Below the pieces are notes generated by a model. It was not told the DNA's origin. It saw only the letters and a list, made by a program, of their open reading frames with translations, and searched no databases. The position numbers were made by a program, and so were the translations under genes. 64,000 nt of DNA from Ligilactobacillus animalis KCTC 3501 = DSM 20602 (GTDB taxonomy: Bacteria > Bacillota > Bacilli > Lactobacillales > Lactobacillaceae): assembly GCF_001434535.1 (NCBI RefSeq), contig NZ_AYYW01000032.1, positions 123,725-187,724 of the forward strand, given 5' to 3'. Numbering within the stretch: position 1 is the stretch's first letter; each line of letters begins with the position of its first letter. This document shows, in pieces, positions 18,284 through 26,415 of the stretch.

Positions 18284-19785
18284 TAGATCATCCCCTTTAG
18301 ATATAATTTTAGATTGGCTTTCAAATATGTTTTTGAACTGCGATCAGCTAAACTTTTTTCGATCTTACTTGGTTCATCGGTGATCACACCATCAGCCCCC
18401 AAGACCCAAGCCATCAAAGCTTGTTTAGGCGAGTTGATCGTCCAAAGATAGACTTTTTTTCCGTCAGCATGCGCTGTTTGGATAAAGTTTTTAGTTGCTG
18501 TCTTATATTCAAGTGAATAAAAATCTGCCTTATTTTCAGCCAAACTAAAGAGATTGAATGGCAAAATATAACCCGCCTGCATTTTAGGAAGGCGTTGTTT
18601 TAATTCATTGATCGCAGCTAGGTCCATCGAATGAACAGCATCTCTTTTAGCTAGCTTTTTCCCATATAATTCACAAAAATACTCACTAAATTTTTTCCCT
18701 GTCCCTTGATTGATCTTTAATTCTACTAAGAGTGGTTGCTTTAGTTTTTGAGCTTGCTTCAAATAGCTGTCAAAACTGGTCACATAAGCCACATGTCCGT
18801 TCTCTTTAAGCTTGACTTGGGTCAGTTGTTCTAAGGAATTATCAGCGATCACTAAGTTCTTATGCGCTAATTTACGGAGATTTTCATCATGGCTCACCAC
18901 AAACCGACGATCAGCGGTCTCTTGGATATCCAATTCAACATAAGCTGGTTTGGCGGCGTGCGTTGTCTTATCCAAGGCAGGTAACGTATTTTGAACCCCA
19001 TTTTTACCATCGACTCCACGGTGTGAGATCACGAGAGGTAGTGTGCCCGGATCAACATTTAACGCTTTATGTGCCAAATTTACCTGGATCCCCAATGCTA
19101 AAAGCACTAAAACTCCTGCCCCCCACTTTTTCCAATTAGCTGGTAAAGCAACAGCTGGCCTACTTATCAGCTCACTTTTAATGCTCCAAAAGACTAGGCT
19201 CAATAATAAGATCTGTTTGAGCGTCCAAAAACTAACCGCATAGATGATGGCTACGCTTTGAGTAGTTACCAAAGTTGTTGCCCATAGCCCTAATAGATCA
19301 ACGCCCCAAAGACTTGCCCCACCTAATACAATATATTTAGCATAATGCCAAAAATGGTGCTTGGTCTTAGAAAAACTCTGCTTGAGTGTCTCCTTAAGTG
19401 AAGCTGAGGTGGTAAAGTACGGGATGATCCCCAAAAATGAACGCAAAGCTAGATAATAGAGCACTAAAAAGATCAGCAGCCCTATCCCCAGTATGATCCG
19501 CCGATTGGTAAAGATCCAAGCACTGAGCGGTAGCGAAAGGGCTACTTGATTCAAGCGCTCCAAACTAAAACTTAGTGCACTGAAAGGTAACCATAAAAAC
19601 AACAAAATAACGATATAAAATAATTTGGCTAAATAGTTCTTCCCGGTTTGTTTCGTCAAAGTTGTCGCTAAAAGTGGCAAGAGTATGAGACTCACAAGAC
19701 CAAAGATCGGCCAGCGCAACATCAAACTATTCAAAAATACAATAATACAACCTAGGATCACTAAATTTTGATCCAATTTTTTCAA
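18283..19785 (-). CDS. Membrane-anchored glycerophosphodiester phosphodiesterase
   Basis: A 500-residue protein. The N-terminal half (about residues 8-235) has multiple transmembrane segments of the GPDPase membrane-domain type. The C-terminal half is the catalytic GDPD barrel: VISHRGVDG with NTLPAL (catalytic His and Arg/Asn), YVELDIQ (Glu/Asp metal ligands) and VVSHDENLRKL, then ADGVITDEP near the end. It likely cleaves glycerophosphodiesters from lipids or lipoteichoic acid at the membrane. Its stop codon overlaps the expected start of tag, indicating translational coupling. Confidence 0.92.
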   Translation of the reverse strand: MKKLDQNLVILGCIIVFLNSLMLRWPIFGLVSLILLPLLATTLTKQTGKNYLAKLFYIVILLFLWLPFSALSFSLERLNQVALSLPLSAWIFTNRRIILGIGLLIFLVLYYLALRSFLGIIPYFTTSASLKETLKQSFSKTKHHFWHYAKYIVLGGASLWGVDLLGLWATTLVTTQSVAIIYAVSFWTLKQILLLSLVFWSIKSELISRPAVALPANWKKWGAGVLVLLALGIQVNLAHKALNVDPGTLPLVISHRGVDGKNGVQNTLPALDKTTHAAKPAYVELDIQETADRRFVVSHDENLRKLAHKNLVIADNSLEQLTQVKLKENGHVAYVTSFDSYLKQAQKLKQPLLVELKINQGTGKKFSEYFCELYGKKLAKRDAVHSMDLAAINELKQRLPKMQAGYILPFNLFSLAENKADFYSLEYKTATKNFIQTAHADGKKVYLWTINSPKQALMAWVLGADGVITDEPSKIEKSLADRSSKTYLKANLKLYLKGMI

Positions 19786-19807
19786 AATTTCTCACCCCAC
19801 AAAAAAA

Positions 19808-19830
19808 GGATACGGCAAAACCGCATCCCC
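19808..19830 (-). terminator. Terminator of ddl
   Basis: On the minus strand GGATGCGG-TTTT-GCCGTATCC is followed by TTTTTTT. Confidence 0.85.
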
Positions 19831-19846
19831 TTGTCAAATATAACGA

Positions 19847-20995
19847 TTATTTCTTATCTTCGTCTGTTAAAAGACCTGCACCAAGCTTCTCAGAACCTAA
19901 TTCTTGGAAGTCATAGTGTAACTTAGCATTGTCATCGAATTCAGCGATCGCTAAACGGATCAATTCATCGATCAAGGCCTTGTAGTTGATACCAGAAACA
20001 GCCCAAAGTTGTGGATATAATGAAATGTTGGTGAACCCTGGTAAGGTATTAACTTCACCAAAGTAAGGAACATTGTTTTCATCAACTAAGAAGTCCATCC
20101 GAGCCATACCACGGTTGTCTAACACGCGGAAAGCATCTAAGGACATTTGTTGGATCTCTTTTGTTAGATCTTCTGGTAATTCAACTGGAATTTCAAAGAC
20201 CACGCCTGAAGCATCCACGAATTTGTTGTTGTAATCGTAGAAGTCATCACCTTCAGGAACTACAACTGCACCTAATTTAGATGCCTTAGCTTCACGGTTA
20301 CCCAATACGGAACATTCAACTTCACGTGGGCTATTGATCGTTTCTTCGATCAAGACCTTGTAATCATAACGAAAAGCATCATCTAAAGCTGCTTCAAAAT
20401 CTTCTTTGTTAGCAACTTTGTGGATCCCAACGGAAGAACCTTGGCGTGCTGGTTTGATGAATAATGTTTCACCTAATTTGGCAGCACATTCTTCGTATGG
20501 ATGATCAGCACGTGTTTCTGGTGTGACCACCACATATTTAGTATTGCGGATCCCATGTAAAGTCAAGAGTTGCTTAGTCAAGTCCTTATCAAAGGAAACA
20601 CCTGAAGAAGCGATCCCACTACCGATATAAGGTTTGTTCAATAAACGGAACAAGCCTTGGACAGTACCGTCTTCACCCATGTTACCGTGGATAACTGGGT
20701 AGAAAAGATCAACATCTTTAACTTCTGAAAGATTTTGTAAGTTAGCTAATGGGTTGGAAAAATCAACATCTTTGATCGCTTCGGCAACCACTTCATCTTC
20801 CACAGCACCATTAAAAATCTTCATTGAGTCTTCGTTGCCAAGTAAGAAACCATCCTTAGTGAACATGAAGACTGAAACTTCATATTTGTCCTTATCTAAT
20901 GCGTCGTAAACTGTGTGTGCGGAACGCTTTGAAACATCGTGTTCAGATGAGTTTCCGCCAAAAAGCAATGCAATGTGCAATTTTTTATCTGCCAT
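19847..20995 (-). CDS. ddl: D-alanine--D-alanine/D-lactate ligase
   Basis: A 382-residue ATP-grasp ligase making the dipeptide or depsipeptide end of peptidoglycan precursors. It has LLFGGNSSEHDVS (N-terminal Glu), YIGSGIASS, FIKPARQGSSVGI (ATP binding), and EVNTLPGFTNISLYP with the magnesium ligands. The omega-loop reads DFYDYNNKF: the final Phe stands where D-Ala-D-Ala ligases such as E. coli DdlB have Tyr216. Phe at this site marks ligases that accept D-lactate and occurs in intrinsically vancomycin-resistant lactobacilli, Leuconostoc and Pediococcus (established). It is probably monocistronic. Confidence 0.95.
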   Translation of the reverse strand: MADKKLHIALLFGGNSSEHDVSKRSAHTVYDALDKDKYEVSVFMFTKDGFLLGNEDSMKIFNGAVEDEVVAEAIKDVDFSNPLANLQNLSEVKDVDLFYPVIHGNMGEDGTVQGLFRLLNKPYIGSGIASSGVSFDKDLTKQLLTLHGIRNTKYVVVTPETRADHPYEECAAKLGETLFIKPARQGSSVGIHKVANKEDFEAALDDAFRYDYKVLIEETINSPREVECSVLGNREAKASKLGAVVVPEGDDFYDYNNKFVDASGVVFEIPVELPEDLTKEIQQMSLDAFRVLDNRGMARMDFLVDENNVPYFGEVNTLPGFTNISLYPQLWAVSGINYKALIDELIRLAIAEFDDNAKLHYDFQELGSEKLGAGLLTDEDKK

Positions 20996-21164
20996 AATGG
21001 TATATCCATCCTCTTATATATAATATTATTATACGGCTTTTTATTGTCCACAAATCAGCCATAACAGCGGTCTTTTTGTCTCCAATAACTAAGAAAATGA
21101 TACCACGAAAAGCCTTTTCTTGTCATGTATTTAAGAAAAAAATAACTCAGTACGTAAAATACGC

Positions 21165-22004
21165 TCACAATTCAAGGACAGCCGTGCCCTGTTTGATAGT
21201 TTCGAACATTTCATGAGCCATTTGACCAAATTTTTGCTTTTCATGGGTCAAGTGAAATTCCAAAATGTCCAAAGCACACCAGAATAAAAGGCAATGTTGC
21301 AGACTATAATTCGGGATCTCAAGTTCTTTTTGACTGCGATAACCGGCGATAAATTCATTTCGCAGATCAAGTTCTTTAACTTCATTGAAGAAAAACTTGA
21401 TCAGATCCTCGTAAGCCACTCCCATATGAGCCCGTTCAAAATCGATCAACACTTCATGATCACCATATAGCATCAAGTTACGGATACTAAAATCACCGTG
21501 CAAAACGACTTTGGGCAATAGATCATAGTCTGTATCAGCTGGAGCTAAGTCTTCTTCTAAGAGCGAAAAGACCTCATTAACTTCAGTTTCATACGCCGTA
21601 CCAACAAATTTAGCCACCTGCTCTTCCAAACGTTGTGACAATACACGTTTATCATCAGGCACAGCAACTTCTCCGGTCAATCCAGCATGGAACAGCGCTA
21701 ATTTTTCGCCAAATTGATAGGCTTTAGCCGGCGTTAGATCTTCTTTTTCAACGTCATTCATCACTCGATCCTTCAAAACGATAACGTAATTATCCTCATA
21801 GATCACATTATCAAGGTAAATATCTGGACAATAGACTTGATTTACATGTTGCTCTGCATAAAACTTGTCTTTGTCCTTGAAGATCTTAACGAATAGATCA
21901 CACGCAAATCGCTCACTGTGACCTGTCAAATGCTTGTTTCCCGCTACATCATGGATCGTTTCCAGATCAGCTTGATAGTATTCATTTAAAAAATCGATCA
22001 ACAT
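21165..22004 (-). CDS. Aminoglycoside-phosphotransferase/choline-kinase-like protein
   Basis: A 279-residue protein of the APH protein-kinase-like fold. The catalytic loop is HGDFSIRNLMLYG near residue 170 with the metal-binding VLIDFERAHMG after it; an N-terminal lobe precedes it. The sequence gives no reason to call it an antibiotic resistance gene: this fold also includes small-molecule and sugar kinases, and the substrate is unknown. The start is ATG 22004, downstream of AAAAGGGATG. Confidence 0.82.
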   Translation of the reverse strand: MLIDFLNEYYQADLETIHDVAGNKHLTGHSERFACDLFVKIFKDKDKFYAEQHVNQVYCPDIYLDNVIYEDNYVIVLKDRVMNDVEKEDLTPAKAYQFGEKLALFHAGLTGEVAVPDDKRVLSQRLEEQVAKFVGTAYETEVNEVFSLLEEDLAPADTDYDLLPKVVLHGDFSIRNLMLYGDHEVLIDFERAHMGVAYEDLIKFFFNEVKELDLRNEFIAGYRSQKELEIPNYSLQHCLLFWCALDILEFHLTHEKQKFGQMAHEMFETIKQGTAVLEL

Positions 22005-22085
22005 TAATCTCGCATCCCTTTTCTCATTACTACTACCGCCTATTATACTTATTCATTGCTGGTACGTCCATAATCTGCTAAAAGA

Positions 22086-22487
22086 CTATTCCGTAGTTTC
22101 AAGGATCGCTTGCGTCAATGATGCAGAGAAATTAACACCCAATTTTTTGCCACGCTCATCTACCCATTTAGGAATGGATAGTTTTTTCTTAACTAATTTA
22201 TCTTTTTCAAAATACTGGCTGACATCAACAGCCACTAACGTCACAAATTCTGATTCCTTATGCTTTATCATATTTATCGGAGAAGGCGCATTAAATTTTT
22301 CACCATTTTGGATAAATTCAGACAACATTATTCCTAAAACTTCACTTGCCATTTCTAAGCCAAGTGGAAGATCATTTTCAGAAATCCCGGTATAGACCCC
22401 TTCTAGATTGGGAAATTCAATATAGTATCCCCCGTTTTCTTCAGCTCTAAAAATCGCTGGATAGGCCATCATAAGCTTTTTAGACAT
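22086..22487 (-). CDS. hicB: HicB-type antitoxin
   Basis: A 133-residue protein. The N-terminal RNase-H-like HicB fold (YPAIFRAEENGGYYIEFPN, then GISENDLPLGLEMA) is followed by a C-terminal ribbon-helix-helix segment (KKLSIPKWVDERGKKLG) expected to bind DNA. The ATG at 22487 lies 7 nt after AGGAGG. The HicA mRNA-interferase partner upstream is truncated, so this antitoxin may be orphaned. The reading frame continues without a stop into the HicA remnant, so a fused protein from 22589 is possible. Confidence 0.85.
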   Translation of the reverse strand: MSKKLMMAYPAIFRAEENGGYYIEFPNLEGVYTGISENDLPLGLEMASEVLGIMLSEFIQNGEKFNAPSPINMIKHKESEFVTLVAVDVSQYFEKDKLVKKKLSIPKWVDERGKKLGVNFSASLTQAILETTE

Positions 22488-22589
22488 CGGCTTTCCTCCT
22501 TTACTACTATGTACAGAAACACCCAATCTGCACTTCTTTAAATCATGCTTTCTAAGAAATTTCAGCATTTCTTTACCGGTAAATGGCAT
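22488..22589 (-). pseudogene. hicA: Truncated hicA toxin, in frame with hicB
   Basis: Only about 34 residues remain: MPFTGKEMLKFLRKHDLKK matches the start of HicA toxins. The catalytic region with the conserved GSH motif is not recognisable (CRLGVSVHSSKGG instead) and the C-terminal half is missing. It still has its own ribosome-binding site AGAGGG six bases before the ATG. A deletion that joined the start of hicA to hicB in frame is the simplest reading. Confidence 0.65.
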
Positions 22590-22756
22590 CGATATCCCTC
22601 TCTAAGCATATTTTAGAACTTAGCAATACATATTGTAAATTACTATATCTAAGCCTATTTTTACATCTTATACCTGATTCACCCTTGCAACTTATCTTTA
22701 GTTAGGATATTCTTTGTAGGTATGATTATTTTATGTAAAAAGGAAGGTTTATTTTC

Positions 22757-24370
22757 ATGGACAACACACAGACACACGGAAAATATATCAGTTGGCCGAT
22801 CTTGACATTGATGGCTTTTGTGACCGTCATCGGCTTTGATGATATTATGTATAACTTTAAAAACCAAGGTATGACAGTTATCACATCTTGGGTCTTGATG
22901 CTTTTCTTGTATGTTATTCCCTATTCTCTAATGGTCGGACAACTCGGCTCGGTCTTCAATAAAGAAGGTGGCGGGCTTAGCTCTTGGATCCGCGGAACTA
23001 ATGGTGAATTTCTTGGTTACTTTACTGCTTGGACTTATTGGGCTGCTTCAGTGCCTTATGTCGTTGACTCAGCTAACTCAGTCGTCGTTGGCTTTGGTTG
23101 GGCGTTTACTGGTTCGGACAAATTCCAAGACACCATGTCAAATGCACAATTTACTCTTTGGACTTTTATTATTTTCATTATCTTTATCATCATTCAACGG
23201 CGCTTAGCTAACTCAATGGAATTTCTAAGCGTTGTCGGTGGGGGCATGATGTTTGTCATGACGATCCTCTTTGTTGTTTTAGCCTTTGTTGGCTTAGCTA
23301 AAAATGGTGGGCATATGGCAACACAACCGATGAATGTACATACGATCATTCCTAATTTTGATCTGAAATATTGGACGACTGTCGGGATGTTGATCTACGC
23401 CGTTAACGGGAGCGAATTGATCGCACCATACGTAACACAAATGCGTAAACCACAGCGGGAATTCCCGAAAGCGATGATCGCCTTAGCTATTATGACAGCC
23501 TTTCTAACGATCTTTGGTTCTTTTGCCTTGGGGATCTACTTTAACGCTTATCACTTGCCAAATGACCTTAAAATGAATGGTTCCTACTATGCTTTCCAAG
23601 CTTTGGGCGAACAATTTGGGCTAGGCGATGTCTTCATGTATGTCTACGCTTGGACTTCGGTCGTTTACATGTGTGCTTTGTTAGCGGTGCTACTGGATGC
23701 AATGACACGGATGTTGATCTCAGATACTGGTGATAAATACATGCCTGAATTCTTACGTAAGACGACCAAAGATGGGCTTCCGATCAACGGTTACATTTTG
23801 ACCTGTACGCTATGTGCCTTCATCATGTTCTTGGGTGTATTCTTACCTGAGATGAACGACGTCTTCAACTGGCTTTTGAACTTAAACGGGATCATCTCAC
23901 CTGGGGTAACTTGCTGGATCTTCTACGCTTTCATGCGGATCCGCAAAAACTCCAGCAAATATCCATCCCAATATGTCTTCATCAAAAATGATAAATTGGC
24001 ATATCTTGTTGGACTTTTATTGTTACTCGTTACAGCCTTGGCTACCCTACTTGGGGTCGCTCCACAAGACGTGGAACAATTTAGCCACACATGGTGGTAC
24101 GAATTAGTCATCAATATCGTCTCGATCGTGGTCTTGATCGGACTTGGCGCCTTGTTACCTTCGATCAGACGACGCGAGCTCAAGTATGGGACTGCTTTTG
24201 ATCGGTCACAATGGTATCTAATGATCGCACTTGTTGTCTTCTCCGTAGTCTTTGATGTTTGGCTCGGCGGAACAAAGATTGCTTTGCGGTTAGTTTATAT
24301 CATCATTGAAGTCGTGATCGCACTGGCTTTACTTGTCTTGATCGCACATAAAAAACCTAGTCAAAACTAG
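22757..24370 (+). CDS. APC-superfamily amino acid permease
   Basis: A 537-residue integral membrane protein with about 12-14 transmembrane segments. Its start SWPILTLMAFVTVIGFDD and the segment EGGGLSSWIRGTNGEF are typical of the APC amino acid-polyamine-cation family (helix 1 and the following loop); MLIYAVNGSELIAPY marks helix 6. The substrate cannot be assigned; the length and the long C-terminal region resemble glutamate/GABA-type or YfnA-like transporters. ATG 22757 follows AAGGAAGG by 10 nt. It is monocistronic, ended by a hairpin at 24374-24414. Confidence 0.88.
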   Translation: MDNTQTHGKYISWPILTLMAFVTVIGFDDIMYNFKNQGMTVITSWVLMLFLYVIPYSLMVGQLGSVFNKEGGGLSSWIRGTNGEFLGYFTAWTYWAASVPYVVDSANSVVVGFGWAFTGSDKFQDTMSNAQFTLWTFIIFIIFIIIQRRLANSMEFLSVVGGGMMFVMTILFVVLAFVGLAKNGGHMATQPMNVHTIIPNFDLKYWTTVGMLIYAVNGSELIAPYVTQMRKPQREFPKAMIALAIMTAFLTIFGSFALGIYFNAYHLPNDLKMNGSYYAFQALGEQFGLGDVFMYVYAWTSVVYMCALLAVLLDAMTRMLISDTGDKYMPEFLRKTTKDGLPINGYILTCTLCAFIMFLGVFLPEMNDVFNWLLNLNGIISPGVTCWIFYAFMRIRKNSSKYPSQYVFIKNDKLAYLVGLLLLLVTALATLLGVAPQDVEQFSHTWWYELVINIVSIVVLIGLGALLPSIRRRELKYGTAFDRSQWYLMIALVVFSVVFDVWLGGTKIALRLVYIIIEVVIALALLVLIAHKKPSQN

Positions 24371-24373
24371 TTT

Positions 24374-24414
24374 CTTTCCCCTATTTAGTCCGTAGACTGA
24401 GTGGGGGATTTTTT
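24374..24414 (+). terminator. Terminator of the permease gene
   Basis: CCCCTATTTAGTC and its partner GACTGAGTGGGG are followed by ATTTTTTGG. Confidence 0.7.
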
Positions 24415-24625
24415 GGTCTACACTTATAAGATACGCAAATTGAGCCAAAATACTTTTATGTAAATTCCCCTAAAATTCTCTCACAGAAACTTTATTTTGT
24501 TCGGTAAAGCTAGCTCTGAATAACACTACTAAAAAAGCTGATGAGTATTCACCAACTTTTTTTCTACGTCATTTTACCCCAAAATGACGCAGATAATTAT
24601 TTTATGACGTAGATTTCTCGATAAA

Positions 24626-24662
24626 AAATAGCTTCCAGAGATTCAATCTCTCTGGAAGCTAT
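24626..24662. terminator. Terminator of the DUF4767 lipoprotein gene
   Basis: ATAGCTTCCAGAGA-TTCAA-TCTCTCTGGAAGCTAT is a near-perfect stem just after the stop of the minus-strand gene. Confidence 0.8.
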
Positions 24663-24668
24663 AAACTA

Positions 24669-25658
24669 TTATTCGGAAGTTCCTGTTTTTAATTTACTTG
24701 CGATCTGCTCTATAGTTGCACGCTGTTCGGCTGTCGAAAAGTAGCGTGATTTTAATTCAGCGATCGAAACCGTATGCTCAACTACACGGGCCGTTGCCGT
24801 AGATCTTCCACCACTGGTATCCTTGGTCCAGTACTTCATTTTATCACCGTCTTGTTGCAATAAGATCGTACTTGCCGATGTTCCTTGACCAATACCATAA
24901 CGTCCCGAATCCTGCATATAATATAAATCTAAAAAGCCATTATCTGCTGCAACTTTTGCACCATTTATATCACCATCCCCATAACCAATGGCATACGTCA
25001 TAACAGCTAATTCGTTAAATGATGGTTCACGCTCTTTTTCATCACTACTTGTAGTTGTATTTTCACCTGCGATCCTTTGGAAAGCTTCTCTAACATCTGC
25101 ATTCTTAGTTTCTGTCACACGAACTTCACCTTCACGTGATTGATCAACTAAAGCTACAGGTTGACCATTATGAAATGCGAATAGATAGGTGATATGATTT
25201 GGCAACGGTGGTTGAGTCCCATCATGATTATAGATCGCTACGACATTATAATCATACGGCCCTTCACCAGTTGGACTATATCCTATCGAAAGTCTGGAGT
25301 TATTCATATAAACACCATTTCCGCTGAAAATATCCGGATAAGTTGTTCCAGTTGATGCTTTTAGTGAATTTTGTCCATCATATTTAGTATATGACTGTCC
25401 CATTTTTCCCTGCCAACTACTGATAAAGCTTTGCAACTGTGCATCCTTATCTGCATTCCAAGGTGTTGAACTTTGGGATTCACTAGCCTTTTTATCTAGT
25501 GTCGTACTACTTGCACTGCTACGTGAACTTTTGGAGCTACTACTATGTTTTACCTGAGATGATGATTCTACCTTTTTAGTCGGTTCACTTTTTTGAGCAC
25601 AGGCAGTGAGCAACACCCCCACACTACAAAGTGATAAAATAACTGCTAATTTTTTCAT
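24669..25658 (-). CDS. DUF4767-like surface lipoprotein
   Basis: A 329-residue predicted lipoprotein. The signal peptide MKKLAVILSLCSVGVLLTAC ends in the lipobox LTAC, and a Ser/Lys-rich linker covers about residues 25-60. The globular part begins near WNADKDAQLQSFISSW, with MGQSYTKYDG, then NHITYLFAFHNGQPVALVDQSREG. The N-terminal half resembles DUF4767 domains of lactobacilli. ATG 25658 follows AGGAGG by 10 nt; the frame upstream to 25715 lacks such a site. Function unknown. It opens an accessory region. Confidence 0.8.
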   Translation of the reverse strand: MKKLAVILSLCSVGVLLTACAQKSEPTKKVESSSQVKHSSSSKSSRSSASSTTLDKKASESQSSTPWNADKDAQLQSFISSWQGKMGQSYTKYDGQNSLKASTGTTYPDIFSGNGVYMNNSRLSIGYSPTGEGPYDYNVVAIYNHDGTQPPLPNHITYLFAFHNGQPVALVDQSREGEVRVTETKNADVREAFQRIAGENTTTSSDEKEREPSFNELAVMTYAIGYGDGDINGAKVAADNGFLDLYYMQDSGRYGIGQGTSASTILLQQDGDKMKYWTKDTSGGRSTATARVVEHTVSIAELKSRYFSTAEQRATIEQIASKLKTGTSE

Positions 25659-25733
25659 AATTACTATTACCTCCTCTGCTTTACTACTATTATACTGTGA
25701 TAATAATTTACTCATGTATATCTCTATCTCATT

Positions 25734-25886
25734 TTAATTATACCAAGGAACACATTCCAGTAAGATCACAACAATTAATTTATAGAGAGTATCCATATCA
25801 ATCGTCATATCATATTCCCAATCCAATTTACCATTCCTATATTTTTTAATTGTCTCATGACTTAGATAATCATTTAAATTTACCAT
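25734..25886 (-). CDS. Possible small protein of 50 residues
   Basis: An open frame begins MVNLNDYLSHETIKKYRNGK and ends in a hydrophobic YKLIVVILLECVPWYN. No convincing ribosome-binding site precedes the ATG at 25886 and I recognise no family. It may be a remnant of a larger gene or a chance frame. Confidence 0.3.
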   Translation of the reverse strand: MVNLNDYLSHETIKKYRNGKLDWEYDMTIDMDTLYKLIVVILLECVPWYN

Positions 25887-26415
25887 TGTAATATACCCTA
25901 TTTTCTTTCACAACTTATTCGGGAAAAACAGGCAAAGATTTATTCGGGCATTAAAAAAAGTCACTCAGGTACTCCGAGTGGATTATAATAAAAAGACCTA
26001 TAAAAGTAGCCACCTAAACTCCTCTTATAGATCTTCTTAAAGATTCTCACTTTTCACACTATCTCAATTGAAATCCATCACAAATTCAACAGATTCTTCC
26101 TAATTTGCAACAACTATACCTATAATCCCCTAACAGTTGCTACACTACTGAAAATCCCACACTTTTTATCCTACATTATTAATCACAATATTCCCCAATG
26201 AATCATCAAGCTCAACACTAGCTAAATCTCTAGCCAAATATCTCAATCACAAATTTTTAACCAATCTAACAAAATACTCTACTATCTCATTCACAACATT
26301 ATTTTATCACACAACTATTTACGAATAAATAGTTCTTTTCAAAAAATACAAATATATTGTTACAAACTAAAAAACTCCCCCAGGTTAAAGTACCCAGAGG
26401 AGAAAAGTTATTCAA
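25887..26415. other. AT-rich gene-poor stretch
   Basis: No gene that I can support. It contains a hairpin-like pair (AAGACCTATAAAAG near 25994 with CTCTTATAGATCTT near 26024) and a short frame on the minus strand (26166-26294) with an internal TGA. The base composition is visibly more AT-rich than the flanking core genes. Confidence 0.5.

Larger units (their letters stand above)
24371..24668. other. Intergenic region with inverted repeats
   Basis: No gene seen. It holds the permease terminator, a perfect 9-bp inverted repeat CGTCATTTT-ACCCC-AAAATGACG (24567-24589), a third copy of the ATGACGTAGA element at 24604-24613, and the terminator of the next gene (24626-24662). Confidence 0.6.

Noticed and set aside
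21165..22004. Possible aminoglycoside resistance gene
   Set aside because: Only the general APH/kinase fold is shown; chromosomal housekeeping members are common and nothing indicates antibiotic specificity.
26166..26294. A minus-strand frame of 43 codons with an internal TGA that could once have been CGA
   Set aside because: It would fit the transition pattern, but there is no ribosome-binding site, no recognisable family and the stretch is short enough to be chance.
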